Shown here: positions 11,925 to 23,007 of the stretch, in pieces
How the letters are laid out: every line of letters begins with the position of its first letter
Numbering within the stretch: position 1 is the first letter of the stretch
Source of the DNA: Malus domestica
Taxonomy: Eukaryota > Streptophyta > Magnoliopsida > Rosales > Rosaceae
Length of the DNA: 64,000 bases
Direction: 5' to 3'
Assembly: GCF_042453785.1 (NCBI RefSeq)
Contig: NC_091665.1
Coordinates: 29,374,501-29,438,500, forward strand
Notes under the pieces: model-generated
Seen by the model: the letters and a program-made list of their open reading frames with translations, nothing else
The model's database searches: none
Told to the model about the DNA's origin: nothing
Translations under genes and position numbers: made by a program

Positions 11925-12073
11925 TTTTTTTTAACAGACAATATTGTCTACACTAAGGGGTAGGGGATGAGCTAGTTACAATGTGATTCAAATTCACATT
12001 TGGCGAGAATCGAACCTAAGACATCTCACTTACAAATGAAGAGGAATACCATTAAACTGTAGTATTAAGTGGC
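11925..12073 (-). mobile_element. SINE copy (reverse orientation)
   Basis: Read on the minus strand it contains the CCACTTAATAC A-box-like start, TTAGGTTCGATTCTCGCC (good B-box match) and the 3' end TGTTAAAAAAAA. The flanks share TTCAA (11920-11924 and 12074-12078), probably the remnant of a longer duplication (TTCAATTTT compared with TTCAAATTT). It aligns along its length with 7789-7950. Confidence 0.7.
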
Positions 12074-12533
12074 TTCAAATTTAAAATGCATAAAATGCTA
12101 CTTCTCTCCTTAATATAGTTAAAGTTGTATCAATTCCAAAACCATCCATCAAACATCAAACTTAAATGCTGCTTTAGATTCAGAAAGCCTTATCGTCACG
12201 AAACCATGAAAATCCATGGCCATTAAAGCTTATCAATGAAGTTACCATTTGCTCCTACCTGTTACCAACAGATCAACCTAATTTCAAACCAACAGGAGAA
12301 ACCCTCACCAAACTTGACTGGGCCTGCAGGGATTTAAAACGCAGCAGTTCCACTCAACTTAGTCATTCCATAAAGACCAAAATCTCCATGCAGACCCTAC
12401 TCAATGCCATTACCGAAACAGAGTACATAAATTAATCAAAAGATTCTCTCACTCTCACTCTCTAACTCCCTCTCGCAGAGTGCCACTATTAATAGCGGGA
12501 GATCTCTACGCAGACTTCTCATGCAAAATAACT

Positions 12534-13451
12534 ATGGAGAACAAAAGGGTGTTGCTTGTTTTCATTGTCTTTGTAGGGTTTCTTGTGAGTTCTGAAGGGG
12601 TGACCAGTAATAGTGAGAAGGAAAAGAAATTAGAGGAGGTCTATGATGCCAAAAACTATGGGGGATACGGTGGATATGGAGGGTACGGAGGATATGGGGG
12701 GCCATATGGAGGCTATGGTGGCCCTTTTGGAGGATATGGCGGTGGGGTGCTGTCATTGATTCCATTGATTAGGGATTTGCTTCCATTGCCATTTCTTGGT
12801 ATACCTGGGCTGGGACGATTGGGGTTCGGTTTCCGTGGGATACTTGCAGAAGATCAGGGTGGGAAAGGATATGATGATAATTACCCTAGAGGTTATTATG
12901 GCGGGAAGGGAGATGATAATTACCCTGGAAGTGATTATTACGGGAAGGGAGATGATCCTTACCCTAGAGGTGGCTATGGCGGCCGGAAAGGAGATGATCC
13001 TTACCCTAGAGGTGGCTATGGCGGCCGGAAAGGAGATGATCGTCACCCTAGAGGTGATTATGGCGGGAAGGGAGATGATCGGAACCCTAGAGGTGATTAT
13101 GGCGGAAAAGATGACAATGGTGGTAAGGGAGATGATAGTGATCACGGAGGCAAAGGAGAACGTTCCAAAGATGATCGTGGTGAAAAGGAATGTTCCGAAG
13201 ATGATCATGGTGGAAAAGGAGACCGTTCCGAAGATGATAACGGTAAGAAAGGAGATCATTCTAAAGAAGATAACGGTAAGAAAGGAGACCATTCTAAAGA
13301 TGATCGAGAAGGAAAAGGAGACCGTCCTAAAGATGACCACGGTGGGAAAGGAGACAACCCCAAGTATGATTATGGTAGGAAAGGAGGCATTCCAAAATAT
13401 GATGATGGAGGGAAAGGCGTCGGTGGAGCTGGCGGTGGTGGCTATCCATAG
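12534..13451 (+). CDS. Secreted glycine-rich protein with charged GD/KGD repeats
   Basis: An intronless 305-aa protein. An upstream in-frame ATG at 12480 is less likely to be the start, because the ATG at 12534 opens directly into a good signal peptide (MENKRVLLVFIVFVGFLVSS, residues 1-20). Then follow a short acidic/basic linker, a GGYGGYGG block (about 43-72), a hydrophobic stretch (about 73-100: SLIPLIRDLLPLPFLGIPGL) and some 190 residues of disordered repeats. These change from KGDD-PYPRG-GYGG units to KGD-SKDD-GGK units, ending in a GGAGGGGYP tail. The class is cell-wall or apoplastic glycine-rich protein. The long Lys/Asp-rich tail is unusual for the class and I cannot name a function. 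It has one Cys. An AATAAAC poly(A)-like signal lies near 13582. Open frames in other phases across this gene are by-products of the repeats. Confidence 0.8.
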   Translation: MENKRVLLVFIVFVGFLVSSEGVTSNSEKEKKLEEVYDAKNYGGYGGYGGYGGYGGPYGGYGGPFGGYGGGVLSLIPLIRDLLPLPFLGIPGLGRLGFGFRGILAEDQGGKGYDDNYPRGYYGGKGDDNYPGSDYYGKGDDPYPRGGYGGRKGDDPYPRGGYGGRKGDDRHPRGDYGGKGDDRNPRGDYGGKDDNGGKGDDSDHGGKGERSKDDRGEKECSEDDHGGKGDRSEDDNGKKGDHSKEDNGKKGDHSKDDREGKGDRPKDDHGGKGDNPKYDYGRKGGIPKYDDGGKGVGGAGGGGYP

Positions 13452-15862
13452 TCACTCACCCGACCACACAATGCTTTGACAGGCTCACTGAACTGAGGCC
13501 TTATTAACTACGTACATAAATAATCATGAGCCTAAGAACGTTGTAAACTCAAATTATACGTAATGTTATGGTCTTGTTGTTTAAATAAACGTGCTTCAAT
13601 TATCACTGCTCTCTCTATCTCTCTTTAATTTGTTTATGTTTTAGGCCATTTTTCTTTTACTCTTCTTTTTACAAGACAATATGTGTTGTAAATTATTATA
13701 ACTTATGAAGACGGAATTTAAACTTGAGTAAGCAAGTACATTGCCCTTAACCGCCCAACCTATAATATCTCCGCAAAGATATTATTCCGTTGCCGGTCCC
13801 GAAATTCTCTCCGCCTTGAAATAAAAGCCATTGTAGTGAATGAATGAGCTCCTTTACTTATCTTGTCTTCAACAAAAACGTTACTAATTAAAGTATTGTC
13901 AATAATTTTGTCAGAACATCTACTCTATAATTTTCGATACGTATCAGGGTAGGGTCACATCTAGGGTACATAAGATATCCAAAATCCGAATAATAAGGAT
14001 CTTTAACATTTTATACCACTGTCATAAAAATAAAATTTTTAAAAATTAAAAAATTAAAAATTAAAAATTAAAAAAATTAAAATCTAAGCCATAAGAACAA
14101 TCACCACCGGATTCTATTTTAAACGGTTTTCTTTTAAATTATTATTATTAGGGAGAAGGGGAAGTTTTTTAACCGGGACGTATGTATAAAGTTACTTTTT
14201 AAAATAAATAGTACTGTAACAATACGTAGTAAATAAAGTTATTTTTTAAAATAAAAGGTAATTTTCTGGGTTCAAATCTTTTTTCTAAATTAATGTTTTT
14301 ATTTAGACACACAAAATTTATGATGTTTTTGACACAATCCATAAAAGGGTATACTTTTTGTACCTATACATTTTGGGTAAGTCAAAACATGAGAAGGATT
14401 GACTATACACCATGTTAATGGGATACCTTAAATATCTCATACCAAAATTCATGTTGCAGTGGTATTTCTCTTTTTTATAAGTGAGATCGAACAAATTCTT
14501 GTCAAATACAAATTTGAACTTCATTATTGTTAGTCTATTATGAGGTTAATTCTATCTCCTCCCTCTTAGTATAGATAATACCATTTGTTCAAAAAAAAAA
14601 AAAATCATGTTGGACCCACTTATTTACTTATTCGTTTGGTGTTAGTAAACAAAGAATTCAAAGTCAATTGGAAATGCTACAAGCAAAAATTTTCAGTAAA
14701 TTTTCTTACTGAATACAAAGACGAGTTTGCGGTGGAACTAGGAATGGTCAATGGAGGCACATTAATACTCCATATGTATCACCATCATTATCACAAGAAC
14801 AAAGATCACCACTCACGACCACATTAACACCATATATACCATCATCATCATTACAAAAACAAACATCACCACTCACGACCACAATTAACACATATCTAGT
14901 TAGCTTTATCACCATCTTTACCCAGGAGTCCCCTTTTTTGCTAACAAAGAGTCGAAACGCCTTGTAATTTTCGACCATTTCTATGCTACAATATAATTAC
15001 TAAGAGTAAGCGCTATTGCTTGTTACTCGACAGCTTGATTGAACCAAGCCTCCACAATTTCAAAATCTCCTTGTTGAACAACCTGTTCTCCCTGGTCAGA
15101 ATAGAGGGGTAAATTCCTTCCCAAAGAACCATACTTGAGAGTTTCCAACCTCATACGGCTCAGAGGTCAAATTCTTTCAGTGTACTATTTATCAATGGTA
15201 TTCATTTCACTTGAGTCTATATACCTTTCATAAAAGATGCTAGTTAGATGGTCAACACCGGTATACTCATTTGGTTTCTTCCTTCCGTCCCCTTCTTCTC
15301 TGCACCCAATACAAGGCAGTCGGATCCTCACCCAACCATAAACCATACGTGTAAAATAAAGCACCAGTAATTCATCACTAAGAACTTGGGCCATTCATTG
15401 CTCATCCAAAAGCTAATTGCATTAAAAGCAGCATAAAGCTGAAATTAAGGTGCCTGATTTCATAAAGAAGTTACAAATACCCACTAATCATAACATCTTT
15501 TTTGATACAAACCATTTGAGTATGAAAATTCAATTCTGCAGGCATGCCAATTCAATTCCCCAATCCTCAATCCCTCAAAAACCACCTTTCATAACCCTGC
15601 CACAACCAAGACCGTGTATAAGTACTTGACGACGAGCAAAACACGAAATTCTATAACCATGAGGAAATGTAAATTTCTTATGACTATTAGAGAATTGGCA
15701 ATCCAATATCTAGTTAGTGCTATTTGTAACCTTTGCATCATAATAACCGATATAGAGAGGCACATTGCGAACAGAAGTACACAAGCGAGCAAACATATAT
15801 TAGCTCCATGAGTGAACAAATAGTTATAGGAATAGGACAGCCGAGTGAACTTACATCACCAA
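13452..15862. other. Intergenic spacer
   Basis: AT-rich, with A-rich stretches at about 14030-14080 and a SINE copy at 14455-14604. About 14765-14895 holds two near-identical runs containing ATCACCACTCACGACCACA, a small tandem duplication. From about 15400 the sequence is the probable 3' region of the RING gene. No coding region is supported. Confidence 0.5.
14455..14604 (+). mobile_element. SINE copy (forward, A-tailed)
   Basis: A forward copy of the window's SINE family. It begins near GCAGTGGTATTTCTC, carries a decayed B box (GAGATCGAAC), the body with TTTGAACTTCATTATTG, and the 3' end ATAATACCATTTGTTC followed by 13 or more A residues (about 14591-14604). No clear target duplication remains. 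Confidence 0.6.
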
Positions 15863-17298
15863 TCAACAGGTCGTAGGGAGGAATACCCTAATCAGTTCTT
15901 TCATAGTTACTTTTCTCCTACAGGTAGGGCATCTGCCCTGCGCACCTATTGCAGCTTTAATGCAAGCCTTACAGAAAATGTGGCCACATTTTGTTGACAT
16001 CTCCTCAACTAAAGGAGCCATGCAAATGGGACAGGTAAAGGTGGGCTCCTTCGGTGGCGGTGGTGGTGGAGGTGGCTGTGTAACATTCTGTTTCTGCAAA
16101 TAAAATATTTGAAGTATCACATACATGCACAACAAATGAATGCGGTGCCCTTAAGTCAAAAGCTTACAATTACCGTGGAGGTGGAGTTGCTGTTGCTTTC
16201 CAGATTTATGTAGAAATCACAATTAATAATTGTTTGGTTTGGTCCAACTCTTCTGCGCTTGTTCTGAGTGACCCTAGCCGTCCGTTCTGCAATAATCACA
16301 GAGAGATGGAGAGACGCATAAAGATCAATGAAAAAAATTACAAATTGTGACCAACATTAGACCTTGATTACCCTGCAAACACATATCCTAATAGTAATAT
16401 GGAGCACCTACAATTCGCCACTGACAAGGTCAAACTCAAAGGTGAGTAGATTTCCTAATCTCCCCTTCTTGTTTAGAACAATAGACAAAGAAACAAAGAC
16501 GACAACATCTGTCAGCTTGTACAGGGTTGTCCAGGACAACTTTCAAGACTCTGAAACTTATATTACAAACATCTTATCCTACTAAGAAAATGCTTAAAAA
16601 AAAAAGAAAGAGATGACACATTATTCTAACATTATCTCCCTACTTTATCTCATAGGTTGCCCAACACCAAATTTTTATCATTGATGCAGCAAAAACAGAA
16701 GTGAGAGGAAAATCCAAAGGAGAACATTCAAATTGTCTAATAATCTCCTGAACTTAGACAGAAGGGAACAAGAATCAAGTAACAAATAAAATAACAAAAA
16801 CATAATCTTCACCATGAAGTAACAAAGAAACAGCATATCACACAAAAGAACACATAAATGCCAAAAAGTTCTGCCGTAACAAATAACAAGTTTACATTAC
16901 AATATAACAAAATTACCTGATTCCACATCAACAACAGTCCTCCGGTTCCTTCTGGAATTGTTTTTAGCCTGATAAAATATCACAACATTTTCTTCAATAC
17001 ACTTAAGTGGATGGAGAAATTCACAATAAAAGAATGTGTAAAATTAATATAAGCATGCCTCAGCAAAAGCCGTGGGGCTGGATTCAATAACATCATCATC
17101 AATAGCCTCAACATCAATCGTATTAGGTGGTATAGGCTGAACTTGCAAAGTCGCTTGATTATTCTGAGGCACTGACTGAGTTGAAGTTCCCTCCTGTTCC
17201 CGACTGTCACCAGGTGGGGCACTATTGAGGTCCAAGTTCAACTCATTCTTTCTTCGCCGCCCTCTTGCATGTGGCGCCCTGGCCCCCCGAGTGCTCAT
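15863..17298 (-). CDS. RING-finger E3 ligase, SLX8/RNF4-like
   Basis: Four exons give 211 aa: 17298-17059, 16968-16917, 16286-16174, 16093-15863. Phases agree. The first intron uses a GC donor (GAG|GCATGC); no in-frame GT is available. The C-terminal C3HC4 RING is complete (C156, C159, C171, H173, C176, C179, C190, C193). A run of eight prolines precedes it. The N-terminal half is disordered, with a basic RGRRRK patch and an acidic/hydrophobic segment (61-72, IDVEAIDDDVIE) that resembles a SUMO-interaction motif. RNF4/SLX8-type proteins ubiquitinate SUMO-modified nuclear proteins; assigning that role here is inference. A 5'-UTR intron is likely (exon from 18233 upward, donor at 18232, acceptor before 17338). 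The closest Arabidopsis gene from memory is At3g07200. Confidence 0.85.
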
Positions 17299-17338
17299 GT
17301 TATATTAAATCTTGTATCCAAGTTGAAGATTTTAAAAC

Positions 17339-19894
17339 CTACAGTTGTTTTTTAGAAATGAAGTAATCTTATTCAAATACATGATTCACTTTGTCGGAAA
17401 TCAAATGAAGAATTATAAAACAGAAGAAACAATAATAACATACTTCAGTATTTTCAAACCAAAGCAATCAAGGATATGACACTATGCTCTATCAGCCCAT
17501 TTCCTTTCCTACAACTTTCATATCAAACAAGCCGACAATAGACTCTGCTGAACCATGCCAACGAATGATAAAACAAAAGTTTGATTATGATTCACTGTTT
17601 AACTTCGTTAACCTACCAAAAAGACTGGTGCTTCAGTTCCATGCCTCAAACCAGCACGACTAACCAAACTCTCACTACAACGTATTCGGTTCTAAAAAAA
17701 CTCGGCCAAAGAATCTAGAATCGAAAACCCTAGTAGAAAAACACAGTATGGAAATTGACCATAACCTGAATGAACTGGAAATCCTAATTGCAATCACAGA
17801 TTTCATCCAAATCTGTGACCAAAAAGTGACCACATTTTCACAACAAACAAAGGGCCTTCTACAAAAACAGAAATCAAATCATAATCCATCAAGAAAATTG
17901 ATCATTTGCAACTGAAATTTTCAATTTCCACTTAAAAGTCCCAATTTTTGAGCAACCAAACGGCTCAAAACTTGCCGACCCAGGGCTAAAATTTCCGACT
18001 TCCATCAAAACCAAATTTTTTCTAATCCCCAAACAACACAAGATAAGAACGCTACAAGCATAGAAAACCATAAAATTGCAGTAAAAATAAATAATAAATT
18101 CGCAGAAAGAAACCCTAGGAAATTAAGAGGCACACCAGAATCGAGATTTCACAACGAGAAATTGAGAATCTAACATCCGATTTCTGGAAAGCAAACGGGA
18201 GAGATAATTCGAAATTAAATTGAAAATCGTACCTTCGATCAGAGATTTTTGAGAGGGGAGGGAGTTACCAATGGTTGCCCAGAAGCACTGGGTCTGCAAA
18301 TATATAAGAAAATTTTGAAAAAAAAAACAAAAAAAGAAATGAAAAGAAAGAAAGTTTATTATATTTTAATATTATTTTCCGCTTTAAAATACGAGAGGTT
18401 TATTATTTAATTAAATTAGATTAGAATTTATATGGAGAGAAATATAATTTTGCTCCGCCTTCCTTCCTTACCTGCGACGAGCGGGTCGGTGAGGCACGAA
18501 ACAAGTCCACGTCACGTTGCCTACGTGTGAGATGATGAAATTATCTCTCCCCTATACGCAAATGACCACTTTGCCCTCCTTGTGCCTCGCACGTGACTTT
18601 TGGTTTGCGGTTTACGGGGTTGGTCATTCAAATTTCGTGTGCAGAATATTCTAATTAATTGACTTGCGGGATTGGCTACAAAATATATTTAATATAATAA
18701 TTATTTTTAATCCTTCCCCTCTTACTAAGATTAGACGATGTTCTTGAAAATTATGGCTAATTTCAGGTATATAAGTATTGATTTTAGATCTAGAGGTTAA
18801 ACGTATTCTGGCTACTTTATATAAGGTAAAGTTTGTTTTTTGAGGGTGATAGTGGAAAAGTTGACAGATAAGTCACCCTTACTGCCATAATGCCACTCTA
18901 TAGAAATCGTACATGAGATTTTCACCTTATATGACTTCTCGTTCAATTCTTTTGAAGTCATTAGATCATTTTCCTCATTCAAGAATCTCTGGGCTCTTCA
19001 ATTTCATTTTTATTTACTTCATGAAAGTATAGTAATCAAATTCTTAACTTGCATTAGCTTGAAAATGAGATATTTTAATGAAAAATGCTAAGAGAACTTT
19101 CTCAAACTTTCTGTCACGTTACACTTTAACTTCAATTTTCATGTCAGCATTATAAAATATTATGTCAAAAATATGAGATGACATAGAATCTAAGAAAAAG
19201 CATAACTTTGAAAAAGCCCCTTTAACATTTCTCTATTTTAATTTGTTTTAATCCACAAGAACGGGATTTTAAAATTATAAGAGACGGATAAGCATAATGC
19301 ACTCGTCAACCAACTTTAGCCTTCATCAACAAATTTGTCCAAGTAATTAACGGTCGTTGACGGATGGTAACAGTTTGAAATTGGATGGACCAAATTGATG
19401 CAACTGAACATAATAAGTGGAATTTCTATAAAACTACCTTGGCCTACAAAATATTCTCTAGCTCTTAAAAAGGTCAAAATTTGTCCAAGTAATTAACGGC
19501 CGTTAAATACGTTTATATTATATTCGATGATTATAAATAAAGAAGATTGTGTGGAAAGAGAAAAAAGGTGTAAAAATCAGTTCTAGGGTTACAAAGGAAA
19601 CTTCGAGCTCATATGGGTTACAGGTTGAGAATAGGGGCCAGAGAAATTGATTACTTACCAGAAAAAAATCTCAGTTTATATAAGAAAGAAAGAACATGTT
19701 ACAACAGCAGTAAATAAGAAGATTTATTCAAGAAAAACGAAGAAAAAGGAGAAAAAGACAATTACATACCTCTTGGTACAGATGAACTAAAAGCATACGA
19801 AATATCAGTCATCTAAAACATGACCCAAATTTTTGCTCAAAGACTGAAAAAGTAGCTAAAAGTGTGTTGAGTTAGGCGTTTTCCTTACAAAATT
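17339..19894. other. RING gene 5'-UTR intron, promoter, and spacer
   Basis: 17339-18232 reads as the 5'-UTR intron of the RING gene, with its leader and promoter up to about 18500 (ACGTG-type motifs near 18510-18530). 18500-19894 is AT-rich spacer shared with the CDC45 3' end. A 22-bp repeat (AATTTGTCCAAGTAATTAACGG) recurs at about 19330 and 19477. Nothing else is identified. Confidence 0.5.
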
Positions 19895-21688
19895 CTACAT
19901 CACAGCTTCTGTCAGCCTCACCATGAAGCTATTCATCTTAGCCGCCTCCAGAACAATCCACGAGGACTCAAACAACTCATGGAAGAACTCTGCGCCGATC
20001 TCCTGAGCTGCGTTTCGGAACGCGATTCCAAATGCGTTTCCTTGAACCGCTCCAAGTCTAGGCTTCCCACAAACCCCAACTATCAACACCTTTTTAGGCT
20101 CTTGTGCCAAGCATGCACAAACCAGAGGCTTCATTCGAGCTCCCTTCTCTCTCAGACCGTCCATCAGAAAATAGCAGAATTTCGTCAATGCCTGAGGGTA
20201 CCCCAGCAATTTTGCATCCAACGAGTCTTCGAGTTTCACCCAACGAAATTTCCTTCCACTTCTTATGCAGCCTCTCTTGGTTATTGCCATGCTTCCTTGC
20301 CTTAGAATTGCCCGCTGGATCTTTATTGCTTGTTGCATTCCTCCTTTCAACTTATCGAGATTGTTCATTGACAATGCATCATAAGCCATCCCAAACTCCT
20401 TGGAAGCACAAGAACCATCTGATGTCACATACGATTCAAGCAGCGCTGTAACTCCATACACCACATCTGCTGCAGATACTCTTGATCTGTAACCATGGAG
20501 CCGCAGAAAGCTTCTGTAGTAGAAATCAGTGAGTCCATATTCGGGTAAAAACCGTTCAAACTCCTCTTTCATCAGCCGTTTCACTTCTGTATCCATGTAC
20601 CTATATTTCTGCTGGCAATCCACAAGCGAAAATCCCATCCTTGCAAGAAGAAGCTTGAGCTTCTTCAACCCATTGTCACTCCATGTCTTCAATTTAGTAG
20701 CAATGTACGAAGAACAAAGCATAGAATCGAATAAATTCCACTCCTGCAACAACATTAGCCTAGGCTCATCTTCGTATGTAATTCTAGATGCCTGGGGCAC
20801 ACGAATCTTCGTGCCATCTTTGAGAGTCACATTAGTCACTGCCTCCAAATTCCCAGAACTGTTAATGTACTGCTCAAGCTCCATCACCGCAGCTTGGTAC
20901 CTCTCATCCGTTAACCTCTCGTGCAAAAACTGATCCGTTAACGAAACGCAAGCCAACCAAAGCAACTCATTTGTGTTCTTCCTCAAAGAATGTGACAAAT
21001 CATACATCAAACACCCTGAAGGCTTACCATGAAAAGTACCCAAATGATAATATTTCCTCTTCAGGTCCCGAAAGAGCTTAACTGGGTCGTTCTCCCGATC
21101 CACCCTTCTTCGCTTTCTCGAGCCGTCTCCATTTCCTTCTTCTTCCTCCTCACTCTGGCTGTCATCACCGTCACTGTCGCTATCCGATTCGGGGTCAAAT
21201 TCATCATCACTATTCAAGTCACTCGCATTCGCCAAAGCCGACACATCCTCAATGTCATACGCCAAATCAGCCTGCCTCTCGTCATCCAAAGTATAAAGCA
21301 CAACCACACGATCATTCTGGTCGCTCAGATTATGCAAATGGATCGGACGGTGGCTGTCAACCACGAAAACACGAGCCTTGGGAGACAAATTGAGGAGCTT
21401 CTTCAGGTCCCGGTGGCAGCCCCAATTGATCAACAGTATCGAAACCGGGTTTTCGGACGAAGAACACAAATCCGGGCCTGCATACTTGTGAATCTCCTGA
21501 AACGACGAGACGGGGTAGCACGCGTATCGGATCGAATCGGACTCCAGGACATGGAAGATGATTTTGAGGGCACAGAGCGAGTCCGCATCTGAAGTCGATG
21601 GGAATATCAGAAGAGGAGATTGAGACGACGCCGTTGCGGACTCACGGAGCCTCCGGTAGAAGGACTCCACAGTTGTCTCTCTCACCAT
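19895..21688 (-). CDS. CDC45: DNA replication initiation factor CDC45
   Basis: A single coding exon of 597 aa when started at the ATG at 21688 (MVRETTVESFYRRL). The in-frame ATG at 21730 would add 14 residues and lacks family support. CDC45 joins MCM2-7 and GINS to form the CMG replicative helicase in the nucleus. Visible features are the N-terminal DHH-phosphoesterase-like part (LLIFPSTSDADSLCALKI, then VFVVDSHRPIHL), a strongly acidic low-complexity segment (DSDSDGDDSQSEEEEE) followed by KRRR, and a long alpha-helical C-terminal half ending in the FMVRLTEAVM motif. Length is normal for plants and the frame is intact. A 5'-UTR donor is plausible at 21912-21913 (CAG|GTACTT on the minus strand). 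The large plus-strand frame opposite it is a shadow. Confidence 0.95.
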   Translation of the reverse strand: MVRETTVESFYRRLRESATASSQSPLLIFPSTSDADSLCALKIIFHVLESDSIRYACYPVSSFQEIHKYAGPDLCSSSENPVSILLINWGCHRDLKKLLNLSPKARVFVVDSHRPIHLHNLSDQNDRVVVLYTLDDERQADLAYDIEDVSALANASDLNSDDEFDPESDSDSDGDDSQSEEEEEGNGDGSRKRRRVDRENDPVKLFRDLKRKYYHLGTFHGKPSGCLMYDLSHSLRKNTNELLWLACVSLTDQFLHERLTDERYQAAVMELEQYINSSGNLEAVTNVTLKDGTKIRVPQASRITYEDEPRLMLLQEWNLFDSMLCSSYIATKLKTWSDNGLKKLKLLLARMGFSLVDCQQKYRYMDTEVKRLMKEEFERFLPEYGLTDFYYRSFLRLHGYRSRVSAADVVYGVTALLESYVTSDGSCASKEFGMAYDALSMNNLDKLKGGMQQAIKIQRAILRQGSMAITKRGCIRSGRKFRWVKLEDSLDAKLLGYPQALTKFCYFLMDGLREKGARMKPLVCACLAQEPKKVLIVGVCGKPRLGAVQGNAFGIAFRNAAQEIGAEFFHELFESSWIVLEAAKMNSFMVRLTEAVM

Positions 21689-21913
21689 GAGTTTATAGGG
21701 TTTGAACTCAATTGGGCATAGAGATTTCAATATTTCTAAAGCAAAAATCGAAGCTTTCCTATGAATCCCAATTCAGCGAAACCCTAATTTCAGCTATTCT
21801 GAAACAACTGCTCAATTGGGTTCGCAGATGTGTAAATCTAGAAATTGAAGTGAAAAATGAAAGGGTTTTTTCTGCGTGAAAAGAACTGGAAGTTCTGAAT
21901 CAAAGTGAAGTAC

Positions 21914-22800
21914 CTGAGATTTGTAAGGATTCGAACACAGCAATCGGTTCCCTGTATTCGATTCAGCTATGGCGGACTGGCAATCCGAAATCTAAGAGAG
22001 AGACAGAGAGGGGGGATTTGAGATTTTAGGTTTCAATTTTCAAACATGTAATCTAACATTTTCGTTTTGAGTATTTTAACGTACTTTTTTCAGCGAAATT
22101 TGAAGTTTTGAAACGCGCGGCGAAATTTTGGCGCTCGATTGGGGTTTCTGGTTTGGTCTGTGGGGGCGAGAATTGTAAGTGAGCGCCCTCAGGGTGGACT
22201 CCCATCCCATTATTTGTACGGTGAGGATTGGTTATTTACAATTGACCCTCATTTTTCGGCTTTGTCCTTTTTCTTGTCGGCGGCTCGGACACTGCAATAA
22301 TGTAATGATGTTAGTAGGGAACAATCGTGCATAATTCTACGTTCAAATTTTTGGGAGGACATGTTATTTTATTGCGGTTAGAAGTAGGATAGAATGCCTT
22401 TAATCTTTCCGAGTCCCACTAGACATTATTTATGCTCTATAGAGTGTAGGATACCTTAAGCTTAAAAGAAATTGATTTATGATTTGGTTGAATTTTTGTA
22501 GAGGGATTTTGAAATGGTGACCTACAAAGCCAAGTCAAAATCATTTGGCAACATTACAGAATGAGAAGGAGAGCTGAGAAAATAGACCACGAGGATGCGA
22601 GCATCGTTTAGTGTTTATCTCTACCCTCTGATGTCAAAAGAAGGCAACATATATTCCCACGAGAAAATGCATCCCAAAAGAACAAGACAAATATTGCCGG
22701 ACATTATTTATTGAAATAGGATCAAAGAATCGAGTTTTTTCCAACCATATATATAGTTGTTAAATTGGTAACTCAATGGCACAATAACACACCCAAAAAA
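21914..22800. other. CDC45 leader/promoter and spacer to the RIN4 3' end
   Basis: 21914 to about 22020 is the probable CDC45 first leader exon. GC-rich sequence around 22100-22180 (AACGCGCGGCGAAATTTTGGCGC) includes TTTGGCGC and GCGAAATTT, which resemble E2F sites. Such sites would suit an S-phase gene, but this is unproven. The rest to about 22800 is featureless AT-rich DNA. Confidence 0.4.
22130..22136. promoter_or_regulatory. Candidate E2F-like site upstream of CDC45
   Basis: The string TTTTGGCGC at about 22126-22134, followed closely by GCGAAATTTTGGCG-type sequence, matches the E2F consensus TTTSSCGC. It is about 440 bp upstream of the CDC45 start. CDC45 is an S-phase gene in plants, so an E2F site is expected. 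It has been located by eye only. Confidence 0.4.
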
Positions 22801-23007
22801 AGATGACAAAAAAGAAGAAGAAGAAAGATTTCCAATCAGAATGGAACGAAAGCTTTATTAATACAAAAATAACACACAACCTTGGACAGATAAAAATGGA
22901 TGCACTTTATAGAAGGTACTCCTCCCTCGTGGATACAAAGCCCTTAAGATATTTACAGGTCCAAACACCTTATCATTTACCCACAAATTCCGAGATACGA
23001 TTCAATC

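Larger units (their letters stand above)
7012..12533. other. Repeat-filled spacer between FATA and the glycine-rich gene
   Basis: 7012-7541 is the FATA 3' region and shows nothing else. It is followed by a MITE (7542-7679), a SINE (7789-7950), the large solo LTR (7984-11454) and a second SINE (11925-12073), all listed separately. 11455-11924 is plain AT-rich sequence. 12074-12533 is the promoter and CT-rich leader of the glycine-rich gene. I see no other gene. Confidence 0.6.

Noticed and set aside
12480-12533. Upstream ATG at 12480 as start of the glycine-rich protein
   Set aside because: It would place 18 polar residues before a clean signal peptide; the ATG at 12534 fits better.
12753-13479. 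Long minus- and plus-strand frames of 195 and 227 aa overlapping the glycine-rich gene
   Set aside because: They arise because the KGDD repeat has a short period that stays open in other phases; composition is monotonous and there is no independent support.
21029-21592. 187-aa plus-strand frame opposite CDC45
   Set aside because: It is an antisense shadow of the conserved CDC45 exon with no domain.
21689-21730. Upstream ATG at 21730 as the CDC45 start
   Set aside because: The extra 14 residues are not part of the family; MVRE at 21688 is the usual N-terminus.
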